A stretch of DNA of 64,000 bases from Pedobacter sp. ok626 (GTDB taxonomy: Bacteria; Bacteroidota; Bacteroidia; Sphingobacteriales; Sphingobacteriaceae): contig NZ_FNEX01000005.1 of the NCBI RefSeq assembly GCF_900100435.1, positions 310,001 to 374,000 of the forward strand, given 5' to 3'. Positions 1-9,358 of the stretch are shown here, piece after piece. The notes beneath the pieces were generated by a model. The model was not told the DNA's origin and searched no databases. It saw only the letters and a list, made by a program, of their open reading frames with translations. Numbering within the stretch: the first letter of the stretch is position 1; every line of letters starts with the position of its first letter. Made by a program: the position numbers and the translations under genes.

Positions 1-408
1 TCTCCATATCACAGCCGTTTTGCTCTCCTTGGCTTTGATAAATATGGCATATTCTGCCGATTTAATTCCTTTAGGTAAGCTGGTGTCAGAAAAACTTATG
101 GCAATCAATTTATTGTGTGCCTCACTCTGAGTGATATTTTCTTCACGACTAGCGCCATTTGAAAAGACAATTTTTCTGGATACGGGCATATTAGGATTTG
201 TAGCCTCTATAGCGGCTACATAACCATTTGATGCTTTTTTAAGCAGCTCATTGTTATTAAAAACATCCCAAACATTATCCATTTCCATATCGATGAGCAC
301 GTCTTTTTCTACGTCCCATTTAACTTTTGTTGCTGCAGCCATTTGAGCATTAGCTTTGATGGTCGATAAACCCGTTAGCAGCAATAATGATAATATGATC
401 TTCTTCAT
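1..408 (-). CDS. Secreted SRPBCC/START-like protein (3' end outside window)
   Basis: Reading leftward from an ATG at 408 the frame stays open for 136 codons to the window edge, so the C-terminus is missing. The product starts with a Sec signal peptide (MKKIILSLLLLTG, then a cleavage region ending NAQ). The mature part opens with KVKWDVEKDVLIDM and a DNVWDVF segment, and it later has repeated strands and a SEAHNKL stretch. This looks like the helix-grip fold of secreted polyketide-cyclase/START-like proteins, a family whose ligands are mostly unknown. Only 2 bases separate it from the stop of the upstream TlpA-like gene, so it is the last visible member of the locus A operon. The family call rests on pattern only. 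Confidence 0.6.
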   Translation of the reverse strand, partial: MKKIILSLLLLTGLSTIKANAQMAAATKVKWDVEKDVLIDMEMDNVWDVFNNNELLKKASNGYVAAIEATNPNMPVSRKIVFSNGASREENITQSEAHNKLIAISFSDTSLPKGIKSAEYAIFIKAKESKTAVIWR

Positions 409-410
409 AA

Positions 411-1571
411 TTACATTCCAAATATTTTTTTCATGGCTTTATCTAGTGACTCTCCACGAACATTTTTCTCTACAATTTTTCCTTCTTTATCTACAACAAC
501 AAGGTAAGGGATACCACTGAATAGGTAAGATGCCATTACTGGTTTAGACTCTACTGCATTGATCTGTGGCCATGTCATTCTCTCTTCAGTCATTGCTTTT
601 TTCCAGTCAGCAGGTTTTGCGTCAACTGATACAGATAAAATCTCCAAACCTTTATCTTTGTATTTTTTGTAAACTTCTTTCAAGTGAGGAATTTCCTGGC
701 GACAAGGACCGCACCATGATGCCCAGAAATCGATAATGAGGTATTTGCCTTTAAAATCTTTAGGACTCATTTTTTTACCGTTTATATCTGGGAAAGAAAA
801 GTCAGGTGCTTTTTGACCATCAGCAATTTTAGCAGTTTGCGCCATGTTGTCAAGAATTTCCTGTTTCTTTTGTTTAGCTTGGGTTAACCAAGGGTATTTC
901 TTTGTCAAGTTATCTAATGTTGACATTAACAATTCACCATCTCTTTTCCAGCTTATACTATTCAAAGCGTAAAGAACCGCAGGCTGGTCTTTGTATTTAT
1001 TGATGATGTATTTGGTACGGATATTTGCCTCTTTATTGATACGGTCGAAACCATCCTTCATATAATTAATCCAAAGTGTGTCTTTAGAAAGGCCTGCTCT
1101 GTATTGCTCCTGACCAACAGCAATCATCTGCTGATAGTTAAGGTAGTTGACAAGGTTCATATCATTGATCAGGTCATTATCGGCTGAAGTGTTTTCCATA
1201 TAGATGTATGGAGGATTTTTGATCTTCATTTTAGCGGTATCAATACCCCTTACATTCACATGGATATTGTCTTTATCTGCCCAGAAATCAATGCGATCCA
1301 TATAATATACGCGAACCTGGTAAAAGTCCGGTTTATCTGCAGGTACTTTAAAAGAGAAATTGTTGTTGGCATCAACTTTAGTACTATCGATAGCTTTGAA
1401 AGCTCTTTTAAAACCTTCTCCTTCATATTTACCCAGGTAGATAGGGTATTTGTTTTCTGTATCCGGAAACTTAACTGTCCCGGTAAAAGTTACAGTTTTT
1501 CCTTTTTGGGCAAAGCTACTGCTTACCATTAACAACGCGGCAATTGCCAGTGTTAAACCTTTTTTAATCAT
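411..1571 (-). CDS. Secreted TlpA/ResA-like thiol-disulphide oxidoreductase
   Basis: This is a 386-residue exported thioredoxin-fold protein expected to reduce or shuffle disulphides in the periplasm. Residues 1-22 are a signal peptide. Residues 25-125 form a beta-rich N-terminal domain like the DUF4369 module that precedes many Bacteroidota TlpA proteins. Residues 130-245 are helical. Residues 252-386 are the thioredoxin domain (GQKAPDF opening), with the redox motif WCGPC at 286-290 and the cis-proline loop GIPY around P355. Both active cysteines are present. It follows another thioredoxin-fold gene in the same operon, so locus A exports two thiol enzymes alongside a SusC/SusD importer. The natural substrate is not visible. 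The ATG at 1571 gives a complete signal peptide. Confidence 0.88.
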   Translation of the reverse strand: MIKKGLTLAIAALLMVSSSFAQKGKTVTFTGTVKFPDTENKYPIYLGKYEGEGFKRAFKAIDSTKVDANNNFSFKVPADKPDFYQVRVYYMDRIDFWADKDNIHVNVRGIDTAKMKIKNPPYIYMENTSADNDLINDMNLVNYLNYQQMIAVGQEQYRAGLSKDTLWINYMKDGFDRINKEANIRTKYIINKYKDQPAVLYALNSISWKRDGELLMSTLDNLTKKYPWLTQAKQKKQEILDNMAQTAKIADGQKAPDFSFPDINGKKMSPKDFKGKYLIIDFWASWCGPCRQEIPHLKEVYKKYKDKGLEILSVSVDAKPADWKKAMTEERMTWPQINAVESKPVMASYLFSGIPYLVVVDKEGKIVEKNVRGESLDKAMKKIFGM

Positions 1572-1602
1572 GGTGTTTTGTATTATGTATTTAAGTTAAT
1601 TT

Positions 1603-2808
1603 TTAATCTTTCATCATTGGAGGCGTCATCTGTCCTTTTTGGGAAGCTTCTTTCCTCAGGTCTTGTGCTTTAGTCGCCATTACTTCCGCCTCAGCAGTTT
1701 TACCTTGTTTTTTTAGTGTTCTTTTTCTCAGGTCGGCCAATTGGATGCTGGCAAATAGATTTGGGTTGTTACGCTCTATCTGATCTGCCCAGCTTAAGGC
1801 GTGTTTATAATATTGTGCAGGAGCTGCGGTTACTAAATCATTGGCCGCACCAATTACAAAATTTATTTTGTTTTTAAAATCAGCATCAGCTTGAATAGCC
1901 TCTACATTTGCTATAAACTTATCCCATTTGTTTGCAGCTGCAAATTCAATAAGATCCAGCTGAGCAAGCATTGGTTTTGAATAATCAGTTCCATTGCTTA
2001 ACAACTTCCTTATAGCCGTAGCTTTTTCACTGGCTTCCTTTAGATCAGTTTTTTTCTCATAAGCTCTTTTAATTGAATAGACAGACATGTTCATCGTACG
2101 TTGGAAGTACATGTTTACTTTTTCTACACCATGTTTTTTCTCCAGTTCAGCTTTGTTTACATATAAATAAGCAAAGGATTGAGCTGCAGGGTTGTTCAGA
2201 TATTTTAAGATTATATTCCAATTTTTATCTTCCATTAAAGAAGCTTTTGGCAATCCGTCAAAATATACTTTTGCCACGGCACCCATCTTATCCGATTCGT
2301 AAGCTTTCTCCAAGGCTTCCATGTAAGCTACAGCGGTAGCTTCAGAATGGTCACCACCATTGAATTTCTTTGCCAGTCCAAATGCAGTGCTTTCTGGGTT
2401 TAAAGCTTTTTTCGCTTCCTCCATAAATTCAGAAGCAGACATACTACCTACAATTTTGTGTACCACTTCTCCGTCACCATTAACAAACAGGTAAGTAGGG
2501 TAAGCGCTTACTCCGTATTTGTCTTTTAATGCTGGGCCTTCACCTTTTTCCATATCGTACTTCACATTCAGGAAAGTTTGGTTAAACAGATCGGCTACGT
2601 TGTCTTTGGTAAAAACATCTTTTGCCATCATTTTGCACGGGCCGCACCATGAGGTGTAAGCATCAAAAAAGATAATCTTTTTCTCCTTTTTTGCGGTGGC
2701 CAGCTGAGTTTTCCAGTCGGCTTCTTTAAAAGATATCTCGCGGTTTTGAGCAGTTGCCCCGGTTATCATACCGAGGCTTAGTGCTAATGTCAATAGTCCG
2801 TTTTTCAT
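1603..2808 (-). CDS. Secreted thioredoxin-domain protein with helical C-terminal region
   Basis: The 401-residue product has a signal peptide (residues 1-20), a thioredoxin domain (about 24-135) with WCGPC at 54-58 and a cis-proline loop AYPTY around P104, and then about 260 mostly helical residues rich in Ala, Lys and Glu. It is a paralogue of the 373-residue protein at 54150-55271: both share a DMEKGEG segment, the PTYLF-type strand and a G-MSA-EFM motif in the same order. It is expected to reduce or isomerise disulphides outside the cytoplasm. It lies 2 bases after the lipoprotein gene at 2811-4103 and 31 bases before the TlpA-like gene. What the helical tail binds is unknown. Confidence 0.85.
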   Translation of the reverse strand: MKNGLLTLALSLGMITGATAQNREISFKEADWKTQLATAKKEKKIIFFDAYTSWCGPCKMMAKDVFTKDNVADLFNQTFLNVKYDMEKGEGPALKDKYGVSAYPTYLFVNGDGEVVHKIVGSMSASEFMEEAKKALNPESTAFGLAKKFNGGDHSEATAVAYMEALEKAYESDKMGAVAKVYFDGLPKASLMEDKNWNIILKYLNNPAAQSFAYLYVNKAELEKKHGVEKVNMYFQRTMNMSVYSIKRAYEKKTDLKEASEKATAIRKLLSNGTDYSKPMLAQLDLIEFAAANKWDKFIANVEAIQADADFKNKINFVIGAANDLVTAAPAQYYKHALSWADQIERNNPNLFASIQLADLRKRTLKKQGKTAEAEVMATKAQDLRKEASQKGQMTPPMMKD

Positions 2809-2810
2809 AA

Positions 2811-4103
2811 TTATTGTGTTTTAGAATTCATCCGTCCAGGACATCTTAATAATACTGATCGCATTCTATTCACCTGATCGAGTGTGAGGGAATTGTGACT
2901 ACTTGGATTGCGGTTATCGTCCATTGCATTCTCAAGAAAAAACTTTTCCCCATTTATTGCTGTTTGAATGGTAGTTGTAATATCTTGATTAGTAGAGTTG
3001 TATTCGGGAGTGTCTTGACAGAAATCTGAGTAAAGGCGGGCGGTCGTAAATGCGGGTGAATATAAACCGTAAAAGATTCCTATAATATTAAAAATTTCTA
3101 TTCTACGTTCAAAACCAGGTCTAAATACTGTGTATGGCATTAAAACTGTTGTTGATTGCGCCTGCGTAGTCGTTACAAAATCGTCCTCATTTGCTGCAAT
3201 ACCCGTAATCCCAGGGATTGATACTTCGCCTAAACCTGGAGCTAACTGTTTTGGTGGGGACAATGTCCCTAAAAAGGTACCAGAACCAAATGGAAGTAAA
3301 TGGATATTTAAGTATGATTTAGGATTCCAAATGTACTTAGCTACGTTAGCTGGCGTTTTATTGATGAAACCGGTAAAATCAGCTGGATTAATTGCAAGTA
3401 CCAAAGGATTGTTTTTAACCTCATCACTGTAAACAATCCTGTCATAACCTGGGTATTGCAAGGTTTGTCCGGCCACATTTTTAGTAGCCAATCTAAACAC
3501 GATGTTCGCAGTAGCACCATTTGGCGCATTACCTACTTTATTGTTAATGATGTCATTCATAATTTTCACCCCATTCACTATATCCGAATAATTTGTAGGT
3601 TGAAAAGAAGAAGGGTCATAGGCTACATTAGTAGGGTTTAATTCCCATACATGGAAGATCACATCAACATATAACGTTGGTAAAACTGGGGGAGTAGCTC
3701 TAATGGTTACTTCCTTTACAGGCGATTTGATATTACCCACCTGTGCATAGAACTTGAGTTTGGATCCTGCAACTGCAGTTGAAGTATTATAGGTAAATCC
3801 AACTTCTTTGTTGCTTGTTTGCTCATAGATTTTAACCGTTCCAGCGGGTAGCTTTCTATAATCAAACAATTGACTGGCTGTAGTGCCATCAGCATTCTTA
3901 ATCGTTTTATTGGTTTCTACAATAAATTTTAAGGTAGCTTTACCATCTGCGATTAGCATGTCACTGCCTGTATAAAAGTTTATAGCGCTTACATCCTCAG
4001 CACTAACCTCTACCATTTTATAATCAAATTCACTCTGTTTGCAGCCAGAAAAACATGCTGCAGTGCCTATGATTGCACTTATAATAAATTTTTTAATATT
4101 CAT
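2811..4103 (-). CDS. M43-like (pappalysin/cytophagalysin) lipoprotein with inactivated zinc site
   Basis: The protein has 430 residues from the ATG at 4103 (an ATG at 4115 would add four). A lipoprotein signal ends ACFSGC with C21 as lipidation site, followed by a beta-rich domain to about residue 140. The rest follows the M43 metallopeptidase plan: an FHVWEL strand, LNIHLLP, a CQDTP element, and a C-terminal NAMDD Met-turn followed by LTLDQVNRM. Where the family has HExxHxxGxxH, this protein has NIIGIFYGLYS (residues 339-349, bases 3057-3089). The zinc histidines and catalytic glutamate are gone while both glycines of the motif remain. It is therefore probably a surface binding protein, not a peptidase. 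It follows SusD directly, in the position of SusE/F-like lipoproteins. Confidence 0.72.
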   Translation of the reverse strand: MNIKKFIISAIIGTAACFSGCKQSEFDYKMVEVSAEDVSAINFYTGSDMLIADGKATLKFIVETNKTIKNADGTTASQLFDYRKLPAGTVKIYEQTSNKEVGFTYNTSTAVAGSKLKFYAQVGNIKSPVKEVTIRATPPVLPTLYVDVIFHVWELNPTNVAYDPSSFQPTNYSDIVNGVKIMNDIINNKVGNAPNGATANIVFRLATKNVAGQTLQYPGYDRIVYSDEVKNNPLVLAINPADFTGFINKTPANVAKYIWNPKSYLNIHLLPFGSGTFLGTLSPPKQLAPGLGEVSIPGITGIAANEDDFVTTTQAQSTTVLMPYTVFRPGFERRIEIFNIIGIFYGLYSPAFTTARLYSDFCQDTPEYNSTNQDITTTIQTAINGEKFFLENAMDDNRNPSSHNSLTLDQVNRMRSVLLRCPGRMNSKTQ

Positions 4104-4127
4104 CTTCGTTGTCATTTGAAATAAAAA

Positions 4128-5651
4128 TTAGTATTCAATTAATGTCCAACCTGGGTTCGGAACCATGTTATTATTTTGCTGTATTTCTACCAAAGGGATC
4201 GGTAGGGCATAACGATAGTCATTTGGTGGAACCGTAATGTTATATTGTTTGTTGAAAAATTTGATGTTTCTTGTTATGGTTTTATTGGCATATCGCTTTA
4301 AATCCAACCAACGTTTATCGGTATCACCAAAGAGCTCTCTTCTTCTTTCATTGATGATTTCTGTTAATAAGGCTGCGCCACTTAAGCCAGTAAAATTTCC
4401 CGCATTTCTAAAAGCACGGAACTTATTTAAGGTAATTAACGCATCTCCCTCAGCACCTAATCGGTATTGCGCTTCCATCAACATCAAATAAGCTTCTTCA
4501 GGTTTAAACATAACCGTTTGCCCTGATTTATCACTTCCACTTGTTGTACCGTCAGAAGGCCAGACCGCACTTAAGGTCTTTCCGGCGGCTCCAGCCGCGC
4601 TAAAATAATTTGCTACCCGAATATCCGTGCTGGTAAATAAAGCGGCAAAGTCTGCATTTAATGGGATGTTCATTGGGCCAAAGCCTATATATTGATAGCC
4701 ACTTCCATAAAGACTTAGTACATCAGCATTCGAAAAACTGTTCTGCTGAACGATGACAGGATAATTTGGGTCTTTTCCGCCATAGGCATTGATGCGCGCC
4801 GCCGCTGTAGTAGGAATTAATGCATCTACTGCTTCCAATGCTGCAAGGCTATATGTTTTAACATTCGCATAATCACTAGCTTCTTTAGCTGGAGATTCAG
4901 CCTTATACCAATATACCTGAGCCAGTAAATGATTGATAAAGCGTTTATTGTACAAAGCGTTAAATCCGACAGCCGGACTGGTGCGGTTCACCATTTCTAA
5001 TGCTTTATTTAGGTCTTCTAAGATTATTTTATATGAATTGACATGGGTTTCACGCTTTGGTTTGATACCCAATACACCTTCTCCAGTATGCAAATAAATT
5101 GGAATTCCCATATCTGCGTTATTGTATATGCCGTAATATTGTAACAGCTTAAACAAAGAGTAGGCGCGGTTGGTATACATTTCGCCAAGTAATTGATCCT
5201 GATCTGTATTACTTACATCTTTTATGGTGCCAAGTTGATCTATTAAACTGTTTAAAAAGCCAACAATGTCATAATGGTGCGACCAAAGCATCGTTGAAGT
5301 AGCTTGCTGGTTCCATAATAGTATATCGGCATAGCTGCTTTCCGTAGTTTTGATTAGATTAGTAGATGTTAAACCTAAATATGTCGGAAGTGCATTTTCA
5401 AAGTCGATATCATCTGAATAAGCTCCAAACATTACTGTTGCAGGCGTTGGACATGCTGGGATTATCTGACCATATAAGGGTTTAATTTTTGGGGTAATAA
5501 CTCCACGTAATTGGGAAGCCAGAAGGGATTTTACATCTGTAACCGTAATTACAGCGCGTTGATTTTTTGCGGGAAGATCCAGGAATTTCTTACAACCTGT
5601 AAATAGTCCAAAAATCAGGATCAAATATGTAATAACTATTTTATGTTTCAT
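4128..5651 (-). CDS. SusD/RagB-family outer-membrane substrate-binding lipoprotein
   Basis: This 507-residue lipoprotein (lipobox LFTGC, C20) forms the extracellular lid on the SusC channel encoded just upstream. It shows the usual SusD layout: N-terminal TPR-like helices with an AYSLFKLLQYYG segment around residue 155-165, a variable ligand-binding middle, and a C-terminal section with LMLMEAQYRLG, INERRRELFGDTDKRWLDLKR and a YALPIPLVEIQQN ending. The ATG at 5651 is preferred over a TTG three codons upstream because it gives a standard lipoprotein n-region. The neighbouring thiol enzymes and metallopeptidase-like lipoprotein suggest a peptide ligand rather than a glycan, but no residue here proves that. 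Confidence 0.93.
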   Translation of the reverse strand: MKHKIVITYLILIFGLFTGCKKFLDLPAKNQRAVITVTDVKSLLASQLRGVITPKIKPLYGQIIPACPTPATVMFGAYSDDIDFENALPTYLGLTSTNLIKTTESSYADILLWNQQATSTMLWSHHYDIVGFLNSLIDQLGTIKDVSNTDQDQLLGEMYTNRAYSLFKLLQYYGIYNNADMGIPIYLHTGEGVLGIKPKRETHVNSYKIILEDLNKALEMVNRTSPAVGFNALYNKRFINHLLAQVYWYKAESPAKEASDYANVKTYSLAALEAVDALIPTTAAARINAYGGKDPNYPVIVQQNSFSNADVLSLYGSGYQYIGFGPMNIPLNADFAALFTSTDIRVANYFSAAGAAGKTLSAVWPSDGTTSGSDKSGQTVMFKPEEAYLMLMEAQYRLGAEGDALITLNKFRAFRNAGNFTGLSGAALLTEIINERRRELFGDTDKRWLDLKRYANKTITRNIKFFNKQYNITVPPNDYRYALPIPLVEIQQNNNMVPNPGWTLIEY

Positions 5652-5662
5652 GATTTCCAATT

Positions 5663-8600
5663 TTAAAATCCAACAGTTAATGAAAGGGTATAAGCTTTAG
5701 TGTTTGGATACCCAAAAGTGGTTTGAGTTTCCGGATCAGTACCACTATAGTCACTTACCATAAATAAATTGTTTGCCACCAATGTAGCCTTTAGTGTTTT
5801 AAGTGCTGTTTGTTTTAAAATGCTTTTTGGCGCTCTCCAGGAGAATGACATTTCATTACATTTTAAATAATTTCCCTTTTCAAGGTCAGTAGAAATCAAA
5901 TATTGTGTATAACTCGATGAGCTGTTCTTGTAGCCTGGGATATTGGTGATGTCACCGGCTTGGGTCCATCTGTTCAGATTTTCTTTAAGTCTGTTGGTTC
6001 TGCTCGCAGTAATGTCATCAGGATTGAGGGTTGGTCCTTCACGTCTGTCTCTGAAACCCAAAATCTGGTTACCTGTAGCCAATACAAAAGTAGAAGCAAA
6101 CTCAAGAGACTTATAGACTAAACGGGTACTAAAACCACCATAAAGTTCCGGATCTCTATGCCCTAAATAGGAGGCCACATAATCTGATTGAAGTACAGCA
6201 GTCGAAGTTTTACTTAAATCTACCAGTTCTTCTCTATAAGAGGTTACCACTTCAGTACCTACCAGTTCTGTTTTTTTCTTTTGGGCATAAACCATTACAC
6301 TTCCGGTAGTTGGATCAACATTGGCAAACTTATAGCCAAACCATCCATTTACCGGATAACCCTGGATATTTGCGGTTGTTGAACTGGCTAGGTTTGGAAC
6401 AGTTTTGTTATAAACGTTATCCAAATTATTTTTAACCTGTGTAATGTTTCCACTTACTTCCCAAAGTAAATCTTTGGTTTTAATGGCTTCAAATCTGGCT
6501 GAAATCTCAAAGCCTTTATTACTCATTGAGCCAATGTTTACAATTGCTGACGATCTGCCTACAGAAGGAGGGGTGATGCTATTGTCTAATAAATCTTTCA
6601 CCTTTTCATTAAAGTACCTGAATTCGGTATTGATTCTTCCGTTAAACAAAGAAACTTCAGCGCCTAAATTGGTTTCTTGTTTCTTCTCCCATTTAATCAC
6701 AGGATTTCCGTAAGCAAAGGCATTTGCTACAGCAATGTTATTGTAAACATCCGTGCCTAAAGTATAAGTATGGAAAGGTAATACACTTCTATTGATACTT
6801 CCGCGATAGCCAAATCCAGCTGAAAGTACGAGACGACTGATCACCGAATTGTATTTTTCAAAGAAGCTTTCATTGTGTGCATTCCATTTAACCCCGGCAG
6901 ACCAAAGCGGGGCGAATTGATTAGCTGAACCAACAATATCCACTCCATCATACCTTAGGTTTCCATTAAATACATAACGATCATTATACGAATAGACTAA
7001 TGAACCAATATAAGATGCATTTCTATTTTCACGGGTCGATGTGCCACCTAATCTGGAAAGAATAAGATTTTGGAATCTGTTATCAGGAACTAAGTCCCAA
7101 CTTGGATAACCAGCAATACCATACTCTTGTAAATAAATTGGATTAAAATGATTGAACCTGTCGTTAGTTACGCCACCAAATTCAAAAGCTGTAAATGCTT
7201 GAACAAAATGATTTGCTATCCGTTTTGAGTATTCAAGTGTGTTTCGAACGGTGTAATCCATGGTACGTCCGGTCGATTCTTCCAGAAAACCACGGTTATA
7301 GTCTGGCAAAACATTGCCAGCTGCAGAAGATTTATTTAGCCAGTTATTAACCCAGGATCTGTAGGTTCCTGCATAGGATTCGTCTTTATCATGTACACTG
7401 GTGTAGGATCCAGCTACGTTTCCGGTGTATTTAAATCCTCTTAAAAAGCTGTATTCAAGTGCGAATTGTCCACGTACATTACCATAGTTATTGGTCAACC
7501 TATTCTCTTTCAATTCCCGGATCATATTAAAATTAGAATAATACAATGAAGGTGCACTTCCTACAGTAACGGGAATTTCTCTATAAGACATGTCGGAAGC
7601 ATAAGAGCCATCTTCATTATATGGTTTCTCGTAGGGATTGGCAAATATTGCGTACTTGAATGGGTCAATACCAGTCTGTCCCTGAATACCTGGCACAGTT
7701 GCCCGGCCTTCAACATTTTTCTTAAAGGTGGAGTACAGGTTCAGGTTAACCAATAATTTATTAGTAATAAACCTGGAAAGCTTCATATTAAAACCAGCGG
7801 TTTGAAACTGATTCTCGATCAAACTACCTTGTGAGTTCTGATAGTTAACTGAGGTAAAATAGGTAGTTTTTGTATTTCCACCACTCATGCTAATGTTGTG
7901 CGATTGGCTGAAAGCATTTCTATACAATTCATCAATCCAATTAGTATTGGTTTGACCAAGCTGCGCGATTTGTCGTTCTGCCTCTGCAGATGTCATAGAG
8001 CCATTCTCAACCAGGTTTAACAACTGACCAACACGACCACTTCGCTCGTAAGACATGTGGTAATTGTTATATAAATCGCGTTCGAAACCAATCTTTTCCT
8101 GACTGTTCATGAAATTGAACTTATTTGCAGGCTTTTCAGTGATACCAAATTTACCGGAGTAATTGATATAATCGCTACCTGCTTTACCTGTTTTTGTCGT
8201 AATGACAATTACCCCATTTGCAGCTCTGGATCCATAGATCGCAGCGGCAGTGGCATCTTTAAGAATGGTGATTGTTTCTATGTTTTCTGGCGGGATGTTT
8301 CCGATACCATTTGAAATCAGTGAATTCATACCACCGGAAACTTCACCTTCTTGCAAAGGCATTCCATCAAGCACATATAATGGCTCAACGTTACCCGTAA
8401 GTGTATTTACCCCTCTGATGATAATTTGTCCGGTTTCTCCTGGACGACCAGTTACACTTCTCACGTAAACGCCTGGAAGCTTTCCTGCCAGGGCTTTATC
8501 GAATGTGGTTATTCCAGAATTCTCTAGATCCTTTGCTGTAGCAACCGCAACAGAACCAACAGCGACATTTTTGCTTAGGTGCTGTAAACCAGTACTTATA

Positions 8601-9235
8601 ATCACAGCCTCTTCCAGACGGGTTAAACCTTCAGAAAGGATGATTGTAATTGGCTTTTTTAAGCTATTAATGGCAACTCTTTTGGAATTATAACCGACAT
8701 AAGAGATCAACAAGACCGCATCTGTAGGAACTGATGCCAATCTAAATTTTCCTTGGCTATCTGTTTTGGTAAATAATTCGCTTTGCATCACTTTAATCGT
8801 CGCACCAGGAATAGGGTGCCCTAGAGTATCGGTTACTTTCCCTTCTACAGTGATATTTACCGCCGCCTTTTCGCGTTCATTTTCTCTTAGGATAACGGTT
8901 TTGTCTACAAGAGAAAAGGTAAATGGTTGGTCTTTAAAACACTGTTTTAAAACATCAATCAGATCGATATTTTTAACATTTATAGTCACAGGTTTTGCTT
9001 TCTTTAATAGGTCTAGCTTGTAAATAAAATCGAAACCGCTTTGTTGACGAATGTCATTTATAACCATATCAAGAGAGGCGTTCTTTTTATTGATTGTTAT
9101 TTTTTGTGCAAAGCTAGAGGCACTGACTTGCATTACGGTTGCTATTAATAAAACGGTGGTTAGTCGCATAATGAGCAGGAGTTTATGGATATAGCCCGAA
9201 GGTATACCCGGTTTTTTGGTATATATTTTATACAT
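5663..9235 (-). CDS. SusC/RagA-family TonB-linked outer-membrane importer with STN domain
   Basis: At 1190 residues this is a TonB-dependent channel for active uptake of SusD-captured substrate. After a basic N-terminal extension and signal peptide (to about residue 44) come an STN/secretin-like domain (about 45-120), a carboxypeptidase-regulatory-like Ig fold (128-202), a plug domain (about 210-355, with ALAGKLPGV, IIIRGVNTL and ILKDATAAAIYGSRAANG) and a 22-strand barrel ending in an aromatic-terminated strand. The STN domain is the module that signals through FecR to a FecI-type sigma factor, and both partners are encoded immediately upstream. The susD start follows 11 bases after the stop. 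The start codon context TCAAATGTAT is shared with the locus B leader at 15109-15117. Confidence 0.95.
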   Translation of the reverse strand: MYKIYTKKPGIPSGYIHKLLLIMRLTTVLLIATVMQVSASSFAQKITINKKNASLDMVINDIRQQSGFDFIYKLDLLKKAKPVTINVKNIDLIDVLKQCFKDQPFTFSLVDKTVILRENEREKAAVNITVEGKVTDTLGHPIPGATIKVMQSELFTKTDSQGKFRLASVPTDAVLLISYVGYNSKRVAINSLKKPITIILSEGLTRLEEAVIISTGLQHLSKNVAVGSVAVATAKDLENSGITTFDKALAGKLPGVYVRSVTGRPGETGQIIIRGVNTLTGNVEPLYVLDGMPLQEGEVSGGMNSLISNGIGNIPPENIETITILKDATAAAIYGSRAANGVIVITTKTGKAGSDYINYSGKFGITEKPANKFNFMNSQEKIGFERDLYNNYHMSYERSGRVGQLLNLVENGSMTSAEAERQIAQLGQTNTNWIDELYRNAFSQSHNISMSGGNTKTTYFTSVNYQNSQGSLIENQFQTAGFNMKLSRFITNKLLVNLNLYSTFKKNVEGRATVPGIQGQTGIDPFKYAIFANPYEKPYNEDGSYASDMSYREIPVTVGSAPSLYYSNFNMIRELKENRLTNNYGNVRGQFALEYSFLRGFKYTGNVAGSYTSVHDKDESYAGTYRSWVNNWLNKSSAAGNVLPDYNRGFLEESTGRTMDYTVRNTLEYSKRIANHFVQAFTAFEFGGVTNDRFNHFNPIYLQEYGIAGYPSWDLVPDNRFQNLILSRLGGTSTRENRNASYIGSLVYSYNDRYVFNGNLRYDGVDIVGSANQFAPLWSAGVKWNAHNESFFEKYNSVISRLVLSAGFGYRGSINRSVLPFHTYTLGTDVYNNIAVANAFAYGNPVIKWEKKQETNLGAEVSLFNGRINTEFRYFNEKVKDLLDNSITPPSVGRSSAIVNIGSMSNKGFEISARFEAIKTKDLLWEVSGNITQVKNNLDNVYNKTVPNLASSTTANIQGYPVNGWFGYKFANVDPTTGSVMVYAQKKKTELVGTEVVTSYREELVDLSKTSTAVLQSDYVASYLGHRDPELYGGFSTRLVYKSLEFASTFVLATGNQILGFRDRREGPTLNPDDITASRTNRLKENLNRWTQAGDITNIPGYKNSSSSYTQYLISTDLEKGNYLKCNEMSFSWRAPKSILKQTALKTLKATLVANNLFMVSDYSGTDPETQTTFGYPNTKAYTLSLTVGF

Positions 9236-9297
9236 TTGATTTGGTTATAAAGTTGATACTGTTGTAGAAAATATTGTTGACTAAATGCCAATCATTG

Positions 9298-9324
9298 GCC
9301 AGGAGTGTTTGCAGCACCTCTGGC
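9298..9324 (-). promoter_or_regulatory. Stem-loop between fecR and susC (locus A)
   Basis: On the minus strand GCCAGAGGTG and CACTCCTGGC enclose a 7-base loop, giving a 10-position stem with one A-C mismatch and one G-U pair. It sits 62 bases before the susC start and is not followed by a T-run in the direction of transcription, so it is not an obvious intrinsic terminator. A matching hairpin with the same CACTCCTG right arm and the same A-C mismatch follows the locus B fecR. Likely roles are a processing site, a 5' stabiliser or an attenuator that separates fecR expression from susCD. Confidence 0.55.
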
Positions 9325-9358
9325 TTTTTAGCATTTTAGCCTTTTGATGTTTAGGTAG

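Noticed and set aside
2811..4103. Loss of HExxH in the M43-like protein as a frameshift or sequencing error
   Set aside because: Flanking family motifs are in the same frame on both sides, so point substitutions are the explanation.
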